The notes: generated by a model from the sequence alone, not told the origin. DNA of 39,122 nucleotides from Candidatus Rokuibacteriota bacterium (GCA_023249095.1 JAHFDK010000027.1:1-39122); one strand, 5' to 3'; numbered from the stretch's first letter, positions 10,481-19,676 are shown. Made by a program: numbers and translations.

Positions 10481-10620
10481 ATGCGCACGACCCTCGAGAG
10501 CGCCGCGGTCATTTTCGCGTTCGTGCTCATGGGGATCTGGCTCTGGCGTTCCCCTATCTGGTCGCGATCGGGCGCGTCGTGCTGGCGATGGGTGCCGGGA
10601 CGCGGTGGGGGATTCGATGA
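10481..10620 (+). pseudogene. possible frameshifted small membrane-protein gene
   Basis: From the ATG at 10481 the frame reads MRTTLESAAVIFAFVLMGIW, a clear membrane helix, then turns into non-coding-looking sequence. Just after that point another frame reads LALAFPYLVAIGRVVLAMGA and stops at 10620. One base change in length near 10540-10550 would join them into a protein of about 47 residues with two helices. There is no Shine-Dalgarno. It may be a decayed gene, a sequencing error, or chance. Confidence 0.25.
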
Positions 10621-10746
10621 ACCCCCTCGCGGTAGCCCCGCTTCAGACCCCGTCGTCGCCCCAAGCTGGCCAGTCAGCAAATCAGCAGGGTGCCCCGGCG
10701 CCGACAAGCCTGACCCCCAGCGCACCTCGGGCGCTACACTAGGGCC

Positions 10747-13431
10747 GTGAGCAGCGACCGGCCTGACCCCGAGACGCTCCTGGCCCGCGTCAAGGAGGAG
10801 GAGACGCGGCAGCGCCGCGGCAAGCTGAAGGTGTTCTTCGGCGCCGCCGCCGGCGTCGGCAAGACGTACGCCATGCTCGAGGCCGCGCGCGAGCAACGAG
10901 CCGACGGGGTCGACGTGCTCATCGGCTACATCGAGACTCACGGCCGCGCCGAAACAGACGCTCTGCTCGAGGGGCTCGAGGTCCTCCCGCCGCGCACCGT
11001 CGAGTATCGCTCCACCGCGCTGGTCGAATTCGACCTCGACGGCGCGCTCGGTCGCCGTCCCGCCCTGGTCCTCGTCGACGAGCTGGCGCATACCAACGCG
11101 CCGGGCTCGCGTCACGCCAAACGGTGGCAAGACGTGGTCGAGCTCCTCGACGCCGGCATCGACGTCTACACGACCGTCAACGTCCAGCACGTCGAGAGCC
11201 TCAACGACGTCGTCGCAAAGATCACCGGGGTCGTCGTGCGCGAGACGGTGCCGGACTCGGTCCTCGAGCAGGCCGACGAGGTCGAGCTGATCGACCTGCC
11301 GCCCGACGATCTGCTCGAGCGCTTCAAGGACGGCAAGGTCTACATTCCCGACCAGGCGCAGGAGGCCGTCAGGAACTTCTTCCGCAAGGGCAACCTCATC
11401 GCCCTGCGCGAGCTCGCGCTGCGCCGAACCGCCGAGCGGGTCGACGCGCAGATGCGCGTCTACATGCACGAGCACGCGATCGGGAAGGCCTGGCCCACCG
11501 CCGAGCGACTGCTGGTGTGCGTCAGTCCCGGTCCGGAAACGGCCCGGATCGTGCGGGCAGCCAAGCGGATGGCGGACCGGCTCGACGCGCCGTGGGTGGC
11601 CGCGTACGTGGAAACGCCGGCGCAGCTGCGGCTCCCGGCCGAGGTGCGCGATCGGGTCACCCAGACGCTGCGTCTGGCCGAACAGCTCGGCGCCGAGACC
11701 GTCAGGCTGCCGGGACAAAAGATGAGCGAGGCCATCCTGGCGTTCGCGCACGACCGCAACGTGACGAAGATCGTCGTGGGCAAGCCCCGCCGCCGCCTTT
11801 GGACGCGGATCTTGCTCGGCTCGATCGTCGACACACTCGTCCAGGGCAGCGGCGACATCGACATCTACGTCATCAGCGCCGAGCGCGAGCAGGGCGTATC
11901 TGCGCCGCTCGTCCGCCGGCGCGCGATCCCGACCGACTGGGTGCCCTACGGCTGGGCGATGGCCGTCGTGGCCCTGGCGAGCGGCCTTGCGTGGCTGACG
12001 CTGCCGTTCTTCGAGCTCGCCAACCTCGTCATGGTGTACCTGCTCGGCATCGTCGTCGTCGCGACGCGCTACGGTCGGGGGCCGTCGCTGGCGGCCTCCG
12101 TTCTGAGCGTCGCCGCGCTCGACTTCCTCTTCGTGCCCCCCGTCTTCACGTTCGCGGTTTCGGACGTCCGCTACCTGTTCACCTTCGCGGTGATGCTCGT
12201 CGTCGGTCTCGTGACCAGCAGTCTGGCGGCGCGTATCCGCATGCAGGCGGACGCCGCCCGCCAGCGCGAGCGGCGGACGGCGGCGCTCTACGCCATGAGC
12301 CGAGAGCTGGCGAGCACGCGCGGCGTGCACGAGCTGTTGACGATCGCGGTGCGGCACATCAGCGAGGTCTTCCGCAGCCAGGTGGTCGTGCTCTTGCCCG
12401 ATGCCGGTGGAAGTCTCGCCCCCTGGGTCGGCGGACAGTTCGCGCTGGACGCCAACGAGCTCGGCGTCGGCAAGTGGGTGCACGAGCACCATCAGCCCGC
12501 GGGTCTCGGCACCGCCACGCTGCCCGGCGCCGCCGCGCTCTACCTGCCGCTCGGGGCGCCACGCGGGCCCGTGGGCGTCCTCGGCGTCCGCCCCGCCGAT
12601 CCCCACGCGCTCGACGCGCCCGACCAGCTCCATCAGCTCGAAACCTTCGCCAATCAGACCGCCCTCGCCATCGAGCGCGCGCAGCTCGCCGACGAGGCCC
12701 AGCAGGCCCAGGTCCGGATCGAGACCGAGCGCCTGCGCAACTCCCTGCTCAGCTCGGTCTCGCACGATCTTCGGACACCGCTCGCGACGATCACGGGGGC
12801 CGCCACCACAATCCTGGAAAACGGATCCCGGCTGGATGCTCAGACGCGGCAGGAATTGCTCGAGTCGGTGCGCGAGGAAGCCGATCGGCTGAACCGCCTC
12901 GTCCAGAACCTGCTCGAGATGACACGCGTCGAGTCCGGCGCGCTCCAGCTCCGCCGCGAATGGCATCCGCTGGAGGAGGTGATCGGCGCGGCGCTGAGCC
13001 GTGTCGGCACGCAGCTCGGCGACCGGCGCGTGGACACGAGCGTGCCGCCGGACCTGCCGCTGGTGCCGATCGACGACGTCCTCATCGAGCAGGTGCTGGT
13101 CAACCTCCTCGACAACGCGGTCAAGTACACCCCGCGCTCGAGTCCGATCCGGATCATGGCGACCGCGACCGACCGAGCCGTTACCGTCGAGGTCGCGGAC
13201 CGCGGCCCGGGGCTGCCGCGCGGTGAGGAGGACAAGGTCTTCGAGAAGTTCTACCGGGGCCTCCCCGTCGGCGGCCGTGGCGCCGGCCTGGGGCTCGCGA
13301 TCTGTCAGGGCATCGTGAAGGCGCACGGCGGGCACATCTGGGCGCAGAACCTGCCCGAAGGCGGGGTGGCGTTCCTCTTCACGCTGCCGCTGGCCGGCAC
13401 GCCACCCGCCGCGGTGCCCGCCGATGCCTGA
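10747..13431 (+). CDS. kdpD: KdpD osmosensitive K+ channel sensor histidine kinase
   Basis: The 894-residue protein has the full KdpD architecture. The N-terminal KdpD domain carries Walker A GAAAGVGKT (32-40) and Walker B LVLVDELAHTNAPGSRH. A UspA-like domain follows (about 250-380), then four membrane helices (about 400-495), a GAF-like region (about 515-650), the dimerisation domain with phospho-acceptor His673 in SSVSHDLRTPL, and the ATPase domain (NLLDNAVKYTP, GAGLGLAICQGIVKAHGG). It senses K+ limitation or osmotic stress and phosphorylates KdpE. The GTG start has no usable Shine-Dalgarno; TACACT at 10735 suggests a leaderless message. It overlaps kdpE by 8 bp. Confidence 0.96.
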   Translation: MSSDRPDPETLLARVKEEETRQRRGKLKVFFGAAAGVGKTYAMLEAAREQRADGVDVLIGYIETHGRAETDALLEGLEVLPPRTVEYRSTALVEFDLDGALGRRPALVLVDELAHTNAPGSRHAKRWQDVVELLDAGIDVYTTVNVQHVESLNDVVAKITGVVVRETVPDSVLEQADEVELIDLPPDDLLERFKDGKVYIPDQAQEAVRNFFRKGNLIALRELALRRTAERVDAQMRVYMHEHAIGKAWPTAERLLVCVSPGPETARIVRAAKRMADRLDAPWVAAYVETPAQLRLPAEVRDRVTQTLRLAEQLGAETVRLPGQKMSEAILAFAHDRNVTKIVVGKPRRRLWTRILLGSIVDTLVQGSGDIDIYVISAEREQGVSAPLVRRRAIPTDWVPYGWAMAVVALASGLAWLTLPFFELANLVMVYLLGIVVVATRYGRGPSLAASVLSVAALDFLFVPPVFTFAVSDVRYLFTFAVMLVVGLVTSSLAARIRMQADAARQRERRTAALYAMSRELASTRGVHELLTIAVRHISEVFRSQVVVLLPDAGGSLAPWVGGQFALDANELGVGKWVHEHHQPAGLGTATLPGAAALYLPLGAPRGPVGVLGVRPADPHALDAPDQLHQLETFANQTALAIERAQLADEAQQAQVRIETERLRNSLLSSVSHDLRTPLATITGAATTILENGSRLDAQTRQELLESVREEADRLNRLVQNLLEMTRVESGALQLRREWHPLEEVIGAALSRVGTQLGDRRVDTSVPPDLPLVPIDDVLIEQVLVNLLDNAVKYTPRSSPIRIMATATDRAVTVEVADRGPGLPRGEEDKVFEKFYRGLPVGGRGAGLGLAICQGIVKAHGGHIWAQNLPEGGVAFLFTLPLAGTPPAAVPADA

Positions 13432-14116
13432 TCCCGTCGTCGTCCTCATCGAGGACGAGCCACAGATCCGGCGCTTTCTGCGAGCGACGCTGACCGGTCA
13501 GGGATACCGACTCTTCGAGGCGACGTCCGGGGCCGATGGCCTGGTGGAAGTCGGCTCCCGACAACCCGACATCGTGATCGTCGATCTCGGCCTGCCCGAC
13601 ATAGACGGCCTCGATGTCATCCATCGCATGCGCGAGTGGACCGACGTCCCGGTCATCGTGCTGTCGGCTCGCGGTCAGGAGCGCGACAAGGTCGCGGCGC
13701 TCGACGCGGGCGCCGACGACTACGTGAGCAAGCCGTTCGGCGCCGGCGAGCTCCTCGCGCGGATCCGGGTGGCGCTCCGGCACACCGCAGGAGCCTCCCA
13801 CGAGTCAGACGATGCCGTCTTCAAGGTGGGCGAGCTCCAGGTCGATCTCATGCGCCGCCAGGTGCTGGTCAGCGACAAGGAGATCCACCTGACGCCGATC
13901 GAGTACAAGCTCTTGACGATGCTCGTTCGTCACGCGGGAAAGGTCGTCACGCACCAGCAGCTGCTCCGCGAGGTGTGGGGCCCCGCGCACACCGAGCAGG
14001 CCCACTACGCCCGCGTCTACATGGCCCATCTGCGTCACAAGCTCGAGGCAGAGCCGGCCCGTCCCCGCTATCTTCTGACGGAGCCGGGCGTCGGTTATCG
14101 ACTGGCGTCCGAGTAG
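13424..14116 (+). CDS. kdpE: KdpE response regulator (OmpR family)
   Basis: The 230-residue regulator has a receiver domain with acidic pocket Glu10/Asp11, phospho-acceptor Asp54 (IVIVDLGLPDIDGL) and the lysine in DDYVSKPF. A C-terminal winged-helix domain follows (HLTPIEYKLLTMLVRHAGKV, then RVYMAHLRHKLE). KdpE activates kdpFABC when phosphorylated by KdpD. The start lies inside the end of kdpD (8-bp overlap), which ties the pair translationally. The arrays at 10351-10402 and 3763-3814 are its likely targets. Confidence 0.96.
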   Translation: MPDPVVVLIEDEPQIRRFLRATLTGQGYRLFEATSGADGLVEVGSRQPDIVIVDLGLPDIDGLDVIHRMREWTDVPVIVLSARGQERDKVAALDAGADDYVSKPFGAGELLARIRVALRHTAGASHESDDAVFKVGELQVDLMRRQVLVSDKEIHLTPIEYKLLTMLVRHAGKVVTHQQLLREVWGPAHTEQAHYARVYMAHLRHKLEAEPARPRYLLTEPGVGYRLASE

Positions 14117-14221
14117 CCGTCGTGTGGATGACCCTCCCGGCCCTGAGGAACCGCCCGCCGCTCCCCCCGCGCCGGCCCAGTCCCCGGTACACGCCGTAGC
14201 TCCCGCGCCAGGGGCGGTGGC

Positions 14222-14250
14222 TTGCCGAGTGTTCCAGAATGCTGTATCAG
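14222..14250 (+). promoter_or_regulatory. candidate sigma-70-type promoter of the carbamoylase-hydantoinase operon
   Basis: TTGCCG (14222-14227), a 17-bp spacer and TATCAG (14245-14250) match the -35/-10 layout with four of six bases each. This leaves a leader of about 55 nt before the ATG at 14313. The rest of the 196-bp gap after kdpE shows nothing else. Confidence 0.35.
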
Positions 14251-14312
14251 CGAGAGTCGAGAGCCAGCCCGCTCGCGCCACGCCAGGCCGCGAGCCGAAG
14301 AGGAGAGTCACG

Positions 14313-15197
14313 ATGGCCCGCTATCTGAAGATCGCCGCCGCTCAGATGGGTCCGAATCAGGACGGCACGCCGCGCGAGGCGATCGTCGAGCGAATGCTGG
14401 CGCTCCTCGACGAGGCGGCGCGCGACGACGTCGAGCTGATCGTCTATCCGGAGATGGCGCTGACGACGTATTTCCCCAAGCGCATCCGCCAGGACTTCGA
14501 CCAGTTCTTCGAGACCGAGGTGCCGCCGAAGGCCCTCGAGCCGCTCCTGCGTCGCGCGGCCGAGGCGCGCGTCGGTGTGCACGTGGGCTTCTGCGAGAAG
14601 GCCGACGGGAAATACTTCAACACGGCGCTCCTCACCGACCGCGACGGACGCCTGTGTGGGACGTTCCGCAAGATCCACCTGCCCGGCACGAAGGCCCCCG
14701 ACGGCTTCGCTCAGGTGCACGAGCCCTACTACTTCGCTCACGGCGACACCGGCTACCGGGTCTTCGACGCCGCCGGCGCCAGGGTCGGCGTCGCGATCTG
14801 CCAGGATCGCCGGTACCCGGAGAGCTATCGCTCGCTCGCCCTCCAGGGCGCCGAGCTCATCCTCATCGGCTACAACACCCCGATCTCGGCACTGGCGCTC
14901 GACCTGAACGAGCTTTGCATGCGTGCCGGCGCCTACGCGAATCTCTGCTTCGTGGTGGGCGTCGCCAAGGCCGGCGTGGAGGACGGCGTCGAGCTGATCG
15001 CCGGCTCCTGCATCATCGACCCGCAGGGCCAGGTGCTGGCGCGGGCGGCGACACGCGGCGACGAGCTCGTGGTGGCACGGGTCGACCTCGACCAGATGGC
15101 GCCGCTCCGGAAGCGCTGGAACTTTCTCGGGCGGCGCCAGCCCCAGCACTATGGGCTCCTGCTCCAGCCCGTCACCGAGAAGGAGCCGAATCGATGA
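14313..15197 (+). CDS. N-carbamoyl-D-amino-acid hydrolase (nitrilase superfamily)
   Basis: The start at 14313 is chosen for its AGGAG Shine-Dalgarno and because residues MARYLKIAAAQMGP begin the nitrilase fold; the frame extends to 14124 but that part is proline-rich non-family sequence. The catalytic triad is visible: Glu47 (YPEMALTTYF), Lys120 (RKIHLPG) and Cys163 (AICQDRRYPE). The blocks FETEVPP, GYNTP and RRQPQHYGL match D-carbamoylases such as the Agrobacterium enzyme (recalled). It should hydrolyse N-carbamoyl-D-amino acids to D-amino acid, CO2 and ammonia. The stop overlaps the hydantoinase ATG (ATGA), consistent with the two-step hydantoin pathway. Confidence 0.88.
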   Translation: MARYLKIAAAQMGPNQDGTPREAIVERMLALLDEAARDDVELIVYPEMALTTYFPKRIRQDFDQFFETEVPPKALEPLLRRAAEARVGVHVGFCEKADGKYFNTALLTDRDGRLCGTFRKIHLPGTKAPDGFAQVHEPYYFAHGDTGYRVFDAAGARVGVAICQDRRYPESYRSLALQGAELILIGYNTPISALALDLNELCMRAGAYANLCFVVGVAKAGVEDGVELIAGSCIIDPQGQVLARAATRGDELVVARVDLDQMAPLRKRWNFLGRRQPQHYGLLLQPVTEKEPNR

Positions 15198-16612
15198 GCG
15201 TGTCCGGCGTCGACGTCGTGGTCCGCGGTGGGCAGGTCGTCACGGCCACGGACGTCGTCGAAGCCGCGGTCGCGATCCAAGGCGACAAGATCGTCGCGAT
15301 CGGGCCAGAGTCGCTGCTCCCGCCCGCCGGCCGGGTGATCGACGCTTCGGGCAAATTTGTCCTGCCGGGCCTCATCGACTGTCATCTGCACGTCGGCCCC
15401 GAGTACGACGACTGGCGGACGGCGCCCATGGCCGCGGCGCGCACCGGGCTCACCACGCTCCTGCCGTTCGTCACCTACGACGAGGGCGAAACGCTGCCGA
15501 GGGCGGTCGCGCGCCTGCGCGAAGAGGCGGAGGCGCTCTCCGTCCTCGACTTCGGCTTTCACTTCATCCTGAACCACGAGCCGTACATCCTCGAGGGCAT
15601 TCCCGAAGCCTTCCGCATGGGCGTCTCGTCGATCAAGCTCTTCATGACGTACAAGAAGCGCGGCAAGCGCATGGTCTCCGACGAGTTCATCGCGAAGACG
15701 ATGGAGCGGCTCGCCCCGCTCGGCGGCCTCTGCCAGCTCCACTGCGAGAACGGCGACGTCCTCTGCTATCTCGAGGACAAGGCGATCGCCGAAGGGCGCA
15801 CGTCGCCGACCGACTTCCCGCCGACCTGTCCGGACTGGACCGAGGAGGAAGCGATCAACCGCGCGATCCTCATCGGGCGGCTCACCGGGTGCCCCGTCTA
15901 CGTCGTGCACCTCTCGACGAAACTCGGACTCGAGCGCATCAAGCGCGCCCAGGCCGAGGGACAGAAGGTGTGGTGCGAGACCTGCCCGCAATATCTGCTC
16001 CTCACCGACAAGGAGATGGAGCGCCTCGGGCCCTTCGCCAAGATCGGCCCGCCCCTCCGCCCGGCCGACGGTCCGGACCGCGCGGCCCTCTGGCAAGGCT
16101 CGGCGCAGGGCTTCATCGCCAACCTCGCCAGCGACCACTCGCCGCGCGTGCCGGCGGCGAAGGAGCCGGGGCGGAAGAACATCTTCGTCGACGCCGCGGG
16201 CAAGCCGATCCCCTTCGGCGCGCCGTCGCTCGAGACGCTGGTGCCGCTCGCCTGGAGCGAGGGCGTGGCGAAGCGCGGCCTGCCGGTCACGTGGCTCGCG
16301 CGCGTGCTCGCCGAGAACCCGGCGCGGATTTTCGGCCTCTGGCCCCGCAAGGGCGCGATCCGGCCCGGCGCCGACGCCGATCTGACGATCTGGGATCCAG
16401 CCCCCGAGTGGACCATCCAGCAATCGCAGCACCTCGGGATCGCCGGTTTCACGCCGTACGAAGGTTGGCGGGTACGCGGCAAGCCATGGATGACCCTCGT
16501 GCGCGGTCAGGTGCTGCTGAACCCGGCGGGCGAGCTCGAGCAGAAGCCAGGTTACGGTCGCTATTTGCCTCGTCGCGGCCCGACCCCGCCGATCGCCGGC
16601 GCGGTCGCCTGA
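15194..16612 (+). CDS. D-hydantoinase/dihydropyrimidinase family amidohydrolase
   Basis: The 472-residue cyclic amidohydrolase has every metal-site residue of the family: His64 and His66 (DCHLHVGPEYDD), the carboxylated Lys148 (SSIKLFMTYK), His183 (CQLHCENGD), His239 (VVHLST) and Asp314 (ASDHSPR). It opens hydantoin or dihydropyrimidine rings to N-carbamoyl acids, the substrates of the upstream carbamoylase. Coupled start (ATGA) and co-orientation make one operon. Allantoinase-like or other ring specificity cannot be excluded. Confidence 0.88.
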   Translation: MSVSGVDVVVRGGQVVTATDVVEAAVAIQGDKIVAIGPESLLPPAGRVIDASGKFVLPGLIDCHLHVGPEYDDWRTAPMAAARTGLTTLLPFVTYDEGETLPRAVARLREEAEALSVLDFGFHFILNHEPYILEGIPEAFRMGVSSIKLFMTYKKRGKRMVSDEFIAKTMERLAPLGGLCQLHCENGDVLCYLEDKAIAEGRTSPTDFPPTCPDWTEEEAINRAILIGRLTGCPVYVVHLSTKLGLERIKRAQAEGQKVWCETCPQYLLLTDKEMERLGPFAKIGPPLRPADGPDRAALWQGSAQGFIANLASDHSPRVPAAKEPGRKNIFVDAAGKPIPFGAPSLETLVPLAWSEGVAKRGLPVTWLARVLAENPARIFGLWPRKGAIRPGADADLTIWDPAPEWTIQQSQHLGIAGFTPYEGWRVRGKPWMTLVRGQVLLNPAGELEQKPGYGRYLPRRGPTPPIAGAVA

Positions 16613-16626
16613 GCGGTCCGCCGGCA

Positions 16627-17994
16627 GTGGACTATCTGGACCGGCTCGCGGCCTTCGTCGCGGCGACGCGCTTCGACGCGCTCTCCGTCGCCACGGTGGC
16701 AGCCGCCAAGCTCGTGCTGCTCGACACGCTCGGCGCGATCATCGCCGGAAGCGCCTTACCAGAGAACGGCGAACTCGCGCGACTGGCCGCCGCGCGGTCG
16801 CCACACGGCGCGGCGACACTGCTGGGCCACCGCGCCAAGGCCGACCCGTTCTGGGCCGCGCTGACGAACGCAACAGCAGGTGTCGCGCTCGAAGTCGACG
16901 AGGGCAGCCGGCTCGGCGGCGGCCACCCGGCGATCCACGTCGTCCCCGGGGCGCTCGCCGTCGCCGAAGAGCGCGGCCTCGACGGCCGGAAGCTGCTCGA
17001 GAGCCTCGTGGCCGGTTACGAGATCGGCTCGCGGATCGGCGGCGCGACCATGGTGCGGGCGAACGTCCACTCGCACGGGACGTGGGGGACGATCAGCACC
17101 GCCGTCGCCGTCGCGAAGCTCGCCGGCGCGCCCGCCGAGACGATCCGTGAGGTCATCAACCTCGCGGCGTCGATGAGCCCGGCCAACACGTGGACGCCCG
17201 CGCTGGACGGCGCGACGATCCGCAACCTCTATCCGGGCCGCTCGGGCTTTCAGGGCATGCTCGCCGTGGAGCTCCAGCGCTGCGGGTTCACCGGCCTGGG
17301 CGACGCGCCGTCCGATGTCTATGGAACGATCCTGGCCGACGCGTTCGACCCGACATCCGCCGTCTCCGGCCTCGATGCGCTCGCGCGCACTGCTCCAGGG
17401 CGCGAGCCGTACCGCATCGAGCAGAACTACTTCAAGCTGCACGCGTGCTGTCGGTTCAACCACTTCGCCCTCGACGCCGTGACGGATCTCCGGCGGGTTC
17501 ATCGACTCGCGAGCGACGACGTCCTGAAGGTCGAGGTCGTCACCATCCCGTTCGCCATCCGGATGAGCGAGCCCGCGCCCACGAACCCGCTCGCCGCCCG
17601 GTTCTCCATTCCCTGGGCCGTCGCCGCGGCGCTCGTCCTGGGCCGGACCGACCCGGTGGCCTTCGACTCAGCGACGCTGGCCGACGCGAGGATCCGGGAC
17701 CTGGCGCGACGGGTGGAGATCGGCACCGATCCGGCGATGTCCCCGCGACGGGCCGACGCGCCGACAGCACGCGTGAAAATCGTGCTCCGCGACGGGCGCA
17801 CGCTCGAGGAGACGACGACCGTGGTTCGCGGCGACGCGCTGAGCCCCGCGCCCCGCGACGAGATCACGGGCAAGTTCGTGGCCCTCGCCTCGCCGATCCT
17901 GGGCGAGTCGCACGCGCGCAAGGTCGCGGACGCGGTGGACGAGATCCACACCCTCGACGACGTCCGCGCCCTGACCACGCTGCTCGTCCCCTGA
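16627..17994 (+). CDS. MmgE/PrpD family protein
   Basis: The 455-residue product matches the MmgE/PrpD fold. Near the start is KLVLLDTLGAIIAGSALPEN, followed by ALEVDEGSRLGGGHPAIHV, where family members usually have LDxDD, then GYEIGSRIG, HSHGTWGT and KLHACCRFNHFALDA. PrpD is 2-methylcitrate dehydratase; many relatives are epimerases or isomerases, such as IDS epimerase. The start is a GTG 14 nt after the hydantoinase stop, because upstream frame sequence belongs to that gene. In an operon with a hydantoinase and a carbamoylase, a dehydratase or racemase acting on the hydrolysed acid is possible but unproven. Confidence 0.85.
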   Translation: MDYLDRLAAFVAATRFDALSVATVAAAKLVLLDTLGAIIAGSALPENGELARLAAARSPHGAATLLGHRAKADPFWAALTNATAGVALEVDEGSRLGGGHPAIHVVPGALAVAEERGLDGRKLLESLVAGYEIGSRIGGATMVRANVHSHGTWGTISTAVAVAKLAGAPAETIREVINLAASMSPANTWTPALDGATIRNLYPGRSGFQGMLAVELQRCGFTGLGDAPSDVYGTILADAFDPTSAVSGLDALARTAPGREPYRIEQNYFKLHACCRFNHFALDAVTDLRRVHRLASDDVLKVEVVTIPFAIRMSEPAPTNPLAARFSIPWAVAAALVLGRTDPVAFDSATLADARIRDLARRVEIGTDPAMSPRRADAPTARVKIVLRDGRTLEETTTVVRGDALSPAPRDEITGKFVALASPILGESHARKVADAVDEIHTLDDVRALTTLLVP

Positions 17995-18007
17995 GCCGGG
18001 CGAACCA

Positions 18008-19558
18008 TCACATGCTCTTCCGCTCGCCGCCACGCTCGGCCTCGAGCCGCCTCAGCAGCTCCGAATCCACCTTGTCCTTCACCGTCCGCCGGTCGAGGCC
18101 GAGCCGCCGCCCGGTCTCCAGATAGCTGCCGGTCTGCGCGTAGATCAGCGTGCAGTAGCGGCGCAGCAACTCGTCGGCGCTCAGCGAGCCGGCCAAGACC
18201 TCGTCGGCGACCCGCTGCCGGCCTGACGCGCTCGCCGCGTGCGGCGGCCGGTACTCACCCCGGATCATCACGTTCCGGACGCACTGCTCGAGCTCGCGGA
18301 CGTTGCCCGGCCATCGATAGCCCTCACCGAGGTGCGCGTCAATCCAGCGCTCGGCCTCCTCGGCCAGGCTCTCCGCTTCGGCGTCCCCCGCCACCCGTCG
18401 GGAGATGAAGCGCACCAGGGCCCGGCGCTCGCCGGACGCGGCGCGCAGCTGCTCCTCGAGTGGAGGCGTGACGATGAGATCCGAGCAGAGTCGGTAGTAG
18501 AGGTCCTTCCGGAAGCGGTCGACCGACATCTCATGGACGAGGTCGCGGTTGGTGGCGGCGATGATCTTGCCGTCGAAGCGCCGATCACGTGTGTCGCCGA
18601 GCCGCTGGAACGTGCGGGTCTGCAGCACGCGCAGGAGCTTGACCTGCAGCGCGGGATCGAGCTCGCCGATCTCGTCGAGGAAGACTGTCCCCAGCGGCCG
18701 GCAAACCTCCAGCCATCCCACGCGGTCCTGGACCGCGCCGGTGAAGGCGCCGCGGCGGTGGCCGAACAGCTCGGACTCGATCAGCGTCGGCGAAAACGCG
18801 GACGGGTTCAGCGCGTAGAAGGACCCCGCGAAGTTCTCGACGAAAGCCTGCTTCTCGGCGTCGAAGGGGATGTAGCGCGCAAGCCCGATCGCCTGCGCCA
18901 CCAGCTCCTTGCCAGTGCCCGACGGCCCGGAGATCAGCGTTGCGACATCGCTCATGCGCTGATAGAGCGAGCGGCGATAGCGCCGCATGTCGCGGGTGAA
19001 GATCGACTGCCAGACCGTGGCCCGGAGGCGGACGATGGGCGGGGAGTTGCCGATGATGTTGTGAAAGATGTAATGGAAGGCGCGCCGGATCTGGAAGAAG
19101 GTAGCGAAGAGATGCGGCACGTCGCCGTCGGCCACCAGAGTCGCTCGGGGAATCTGAAGCAGACGCTCGACATCCTGGCGGAACTTCCGATAGAAGCCCA
19201 CCGGGGCGGTACCGGCGCGCGGGTCGATCAGCCCATAGAAATCGTCGGCGTAGCGCGCGAAAAGTAGGTATACGACGACGTCCTCGTAGAGTTGCAGGTC
19301 TTCGCTGCTCGACCTGGCGCCCTCCCTCAACTGGGCGGCGAGCCGCTCGCTGAGCGCGCCGGCACGCTCGCGCAGCGCGAATACGTTGGGCGGCGGCTCC
19401 GGGTCGCCGGTGGCGTGCCAGAGAGTGCCGCCAGGTACGAAGGCGGCCCCCAGCGCCTGCCGCTCGAACTCGATCCGCTCGGGCAGGAACGGGTTGCAGT
19501 AGGCGAGACGCGAGATCGCCTCGGCCAGCGTGTGGTCGGCGCCCGTCTGGTAGACCAT
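18008..19558 (-). CDS. sigma-54-dependent transcriptional activator with unrecognised N-terminal domain
   Basis: The central AAA+ domain has Walker A GPSGTGKE, the sigma-54 contact loop GAFTGA (ELFGHRRGAFTGAVQDR), Walker B FLDEIGEL and the arginine-finger region. The C-terminal Fis-type helix-turn-helix is in ETGRRLGLDRRTVKDKVDSE. The first 200 or so residues are not a receiver, GAF or PAS domain that I recognise; they contain YADDFYGLIDP and a conserved-looking RRAFHYIFHNIIGNSPP. This domain probably senses a metabolite or partner. The gene is divergent from the diiron oxidase operon, its likely target, with 165 bp between starts. The ATG has a poor Shine-Dalgarno. Confidence 0.88.
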   Translation of the reverse strand: MVYQTGADHTLAEAISRLAYCNPFLPERIEFERQALGAAFVPGGTLWHATGDPEPPPNVFALRERAGALSERLAAQLREGARSSSEDLQLYEDVVVYLLFARYADDFYGLIDPRAGTAPVGFYRKFRQDVERLLQIPRATLVADGDVPHLFATFFQIRRAFHYIFHNIIGNSPPIVRLRATVWQSIFTRDMRRYRRSLYQRMSDVATLISGPSGTGKELVAQAIGLARYIPFDAEKQAFVENFAGSFYALNPSAFSPTLIESELFGHRRGAFTGAVQDRVGWLEVCRPLGTVFLDEIGELDPALQVKLLRVLQTRTFQRLGDTRDRRFDGKIIAATNRDLVHEMSVDRFRKDLYYRLCSDLIVTPPLEEQLRAASGERRALVRFISRRVAGDAEAESLAEEAERWIDAHLGEGYRWPGNVRELEQCVRNVMIRGEYRPPHAASASGRQRVADEVLAGSLSADELLRRYCTLIYAQTGSYLETGRRLGLDRRTVKDKVDSELLRRLEAERGGERKSM

Positions 19559-19577
19559 CGCCTAGCGCAGAATGTAC

Positions 19578-19587
19578 ATCAGCTGAT
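19578..19587. promoter_or_regulatory. palindrome, candidate upstream activator site
   Basis: ATCAGCTGAT is a perfect 10-bp palindrome, with a second outer pair ACATC (19576-19580) and GATGT (19593-19597). It lies about 90 bp upstream of the putative -24/-12 promoter and 20 bp upstream of the activator start, a usual place for enhancer sites that could also autoregulate. Confidence 0.35.
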
Positions 19588-19676
19588 CATCCGATGTCCA
19601 ACGACGGTACTCGGCTATCGCCATGCTCTCTCCTAAGCACCTTAAATTACTGCCTGCGCTCGAGAGGGTCCGCCGC

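Larger units (their letters stand above)
10315..10746. other. 432-bp divergent intergenic region between kdpFABC and kdpDE
   Basis: It holds the kdp promoter array (10334-10402), a possible broken micro-ORF (10481-10620), and a -10-like TACACT at 10735-10740 placed so that transcription would begin at or next to the kdpD GTG. No terminator-like hairpin with a T-run is visible. Confidence 0.6.

Noticed and set aside
10450..13449. 999-codon minus-strand frame opposite kdpD
   Set aside because: kdpD has every expected domain with correct order and length; the mirror frame is Arg/Glu/Asp-rich filler.
14124..14312. N-terminal extension of the carbamoylase frame
   Set aside because: It is Pro/Ala-rich without homology; the start at 14313 has a Shine-Dalgarno and matches the nitrilase fold start.
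14251..14312. sigma-54 promoter before the carbamoylase gene (TGGCTTGC near 14219)
   Set aside because: The GG/GC spacing does not fit -24/-12; a sigma-70-like pair fits better.
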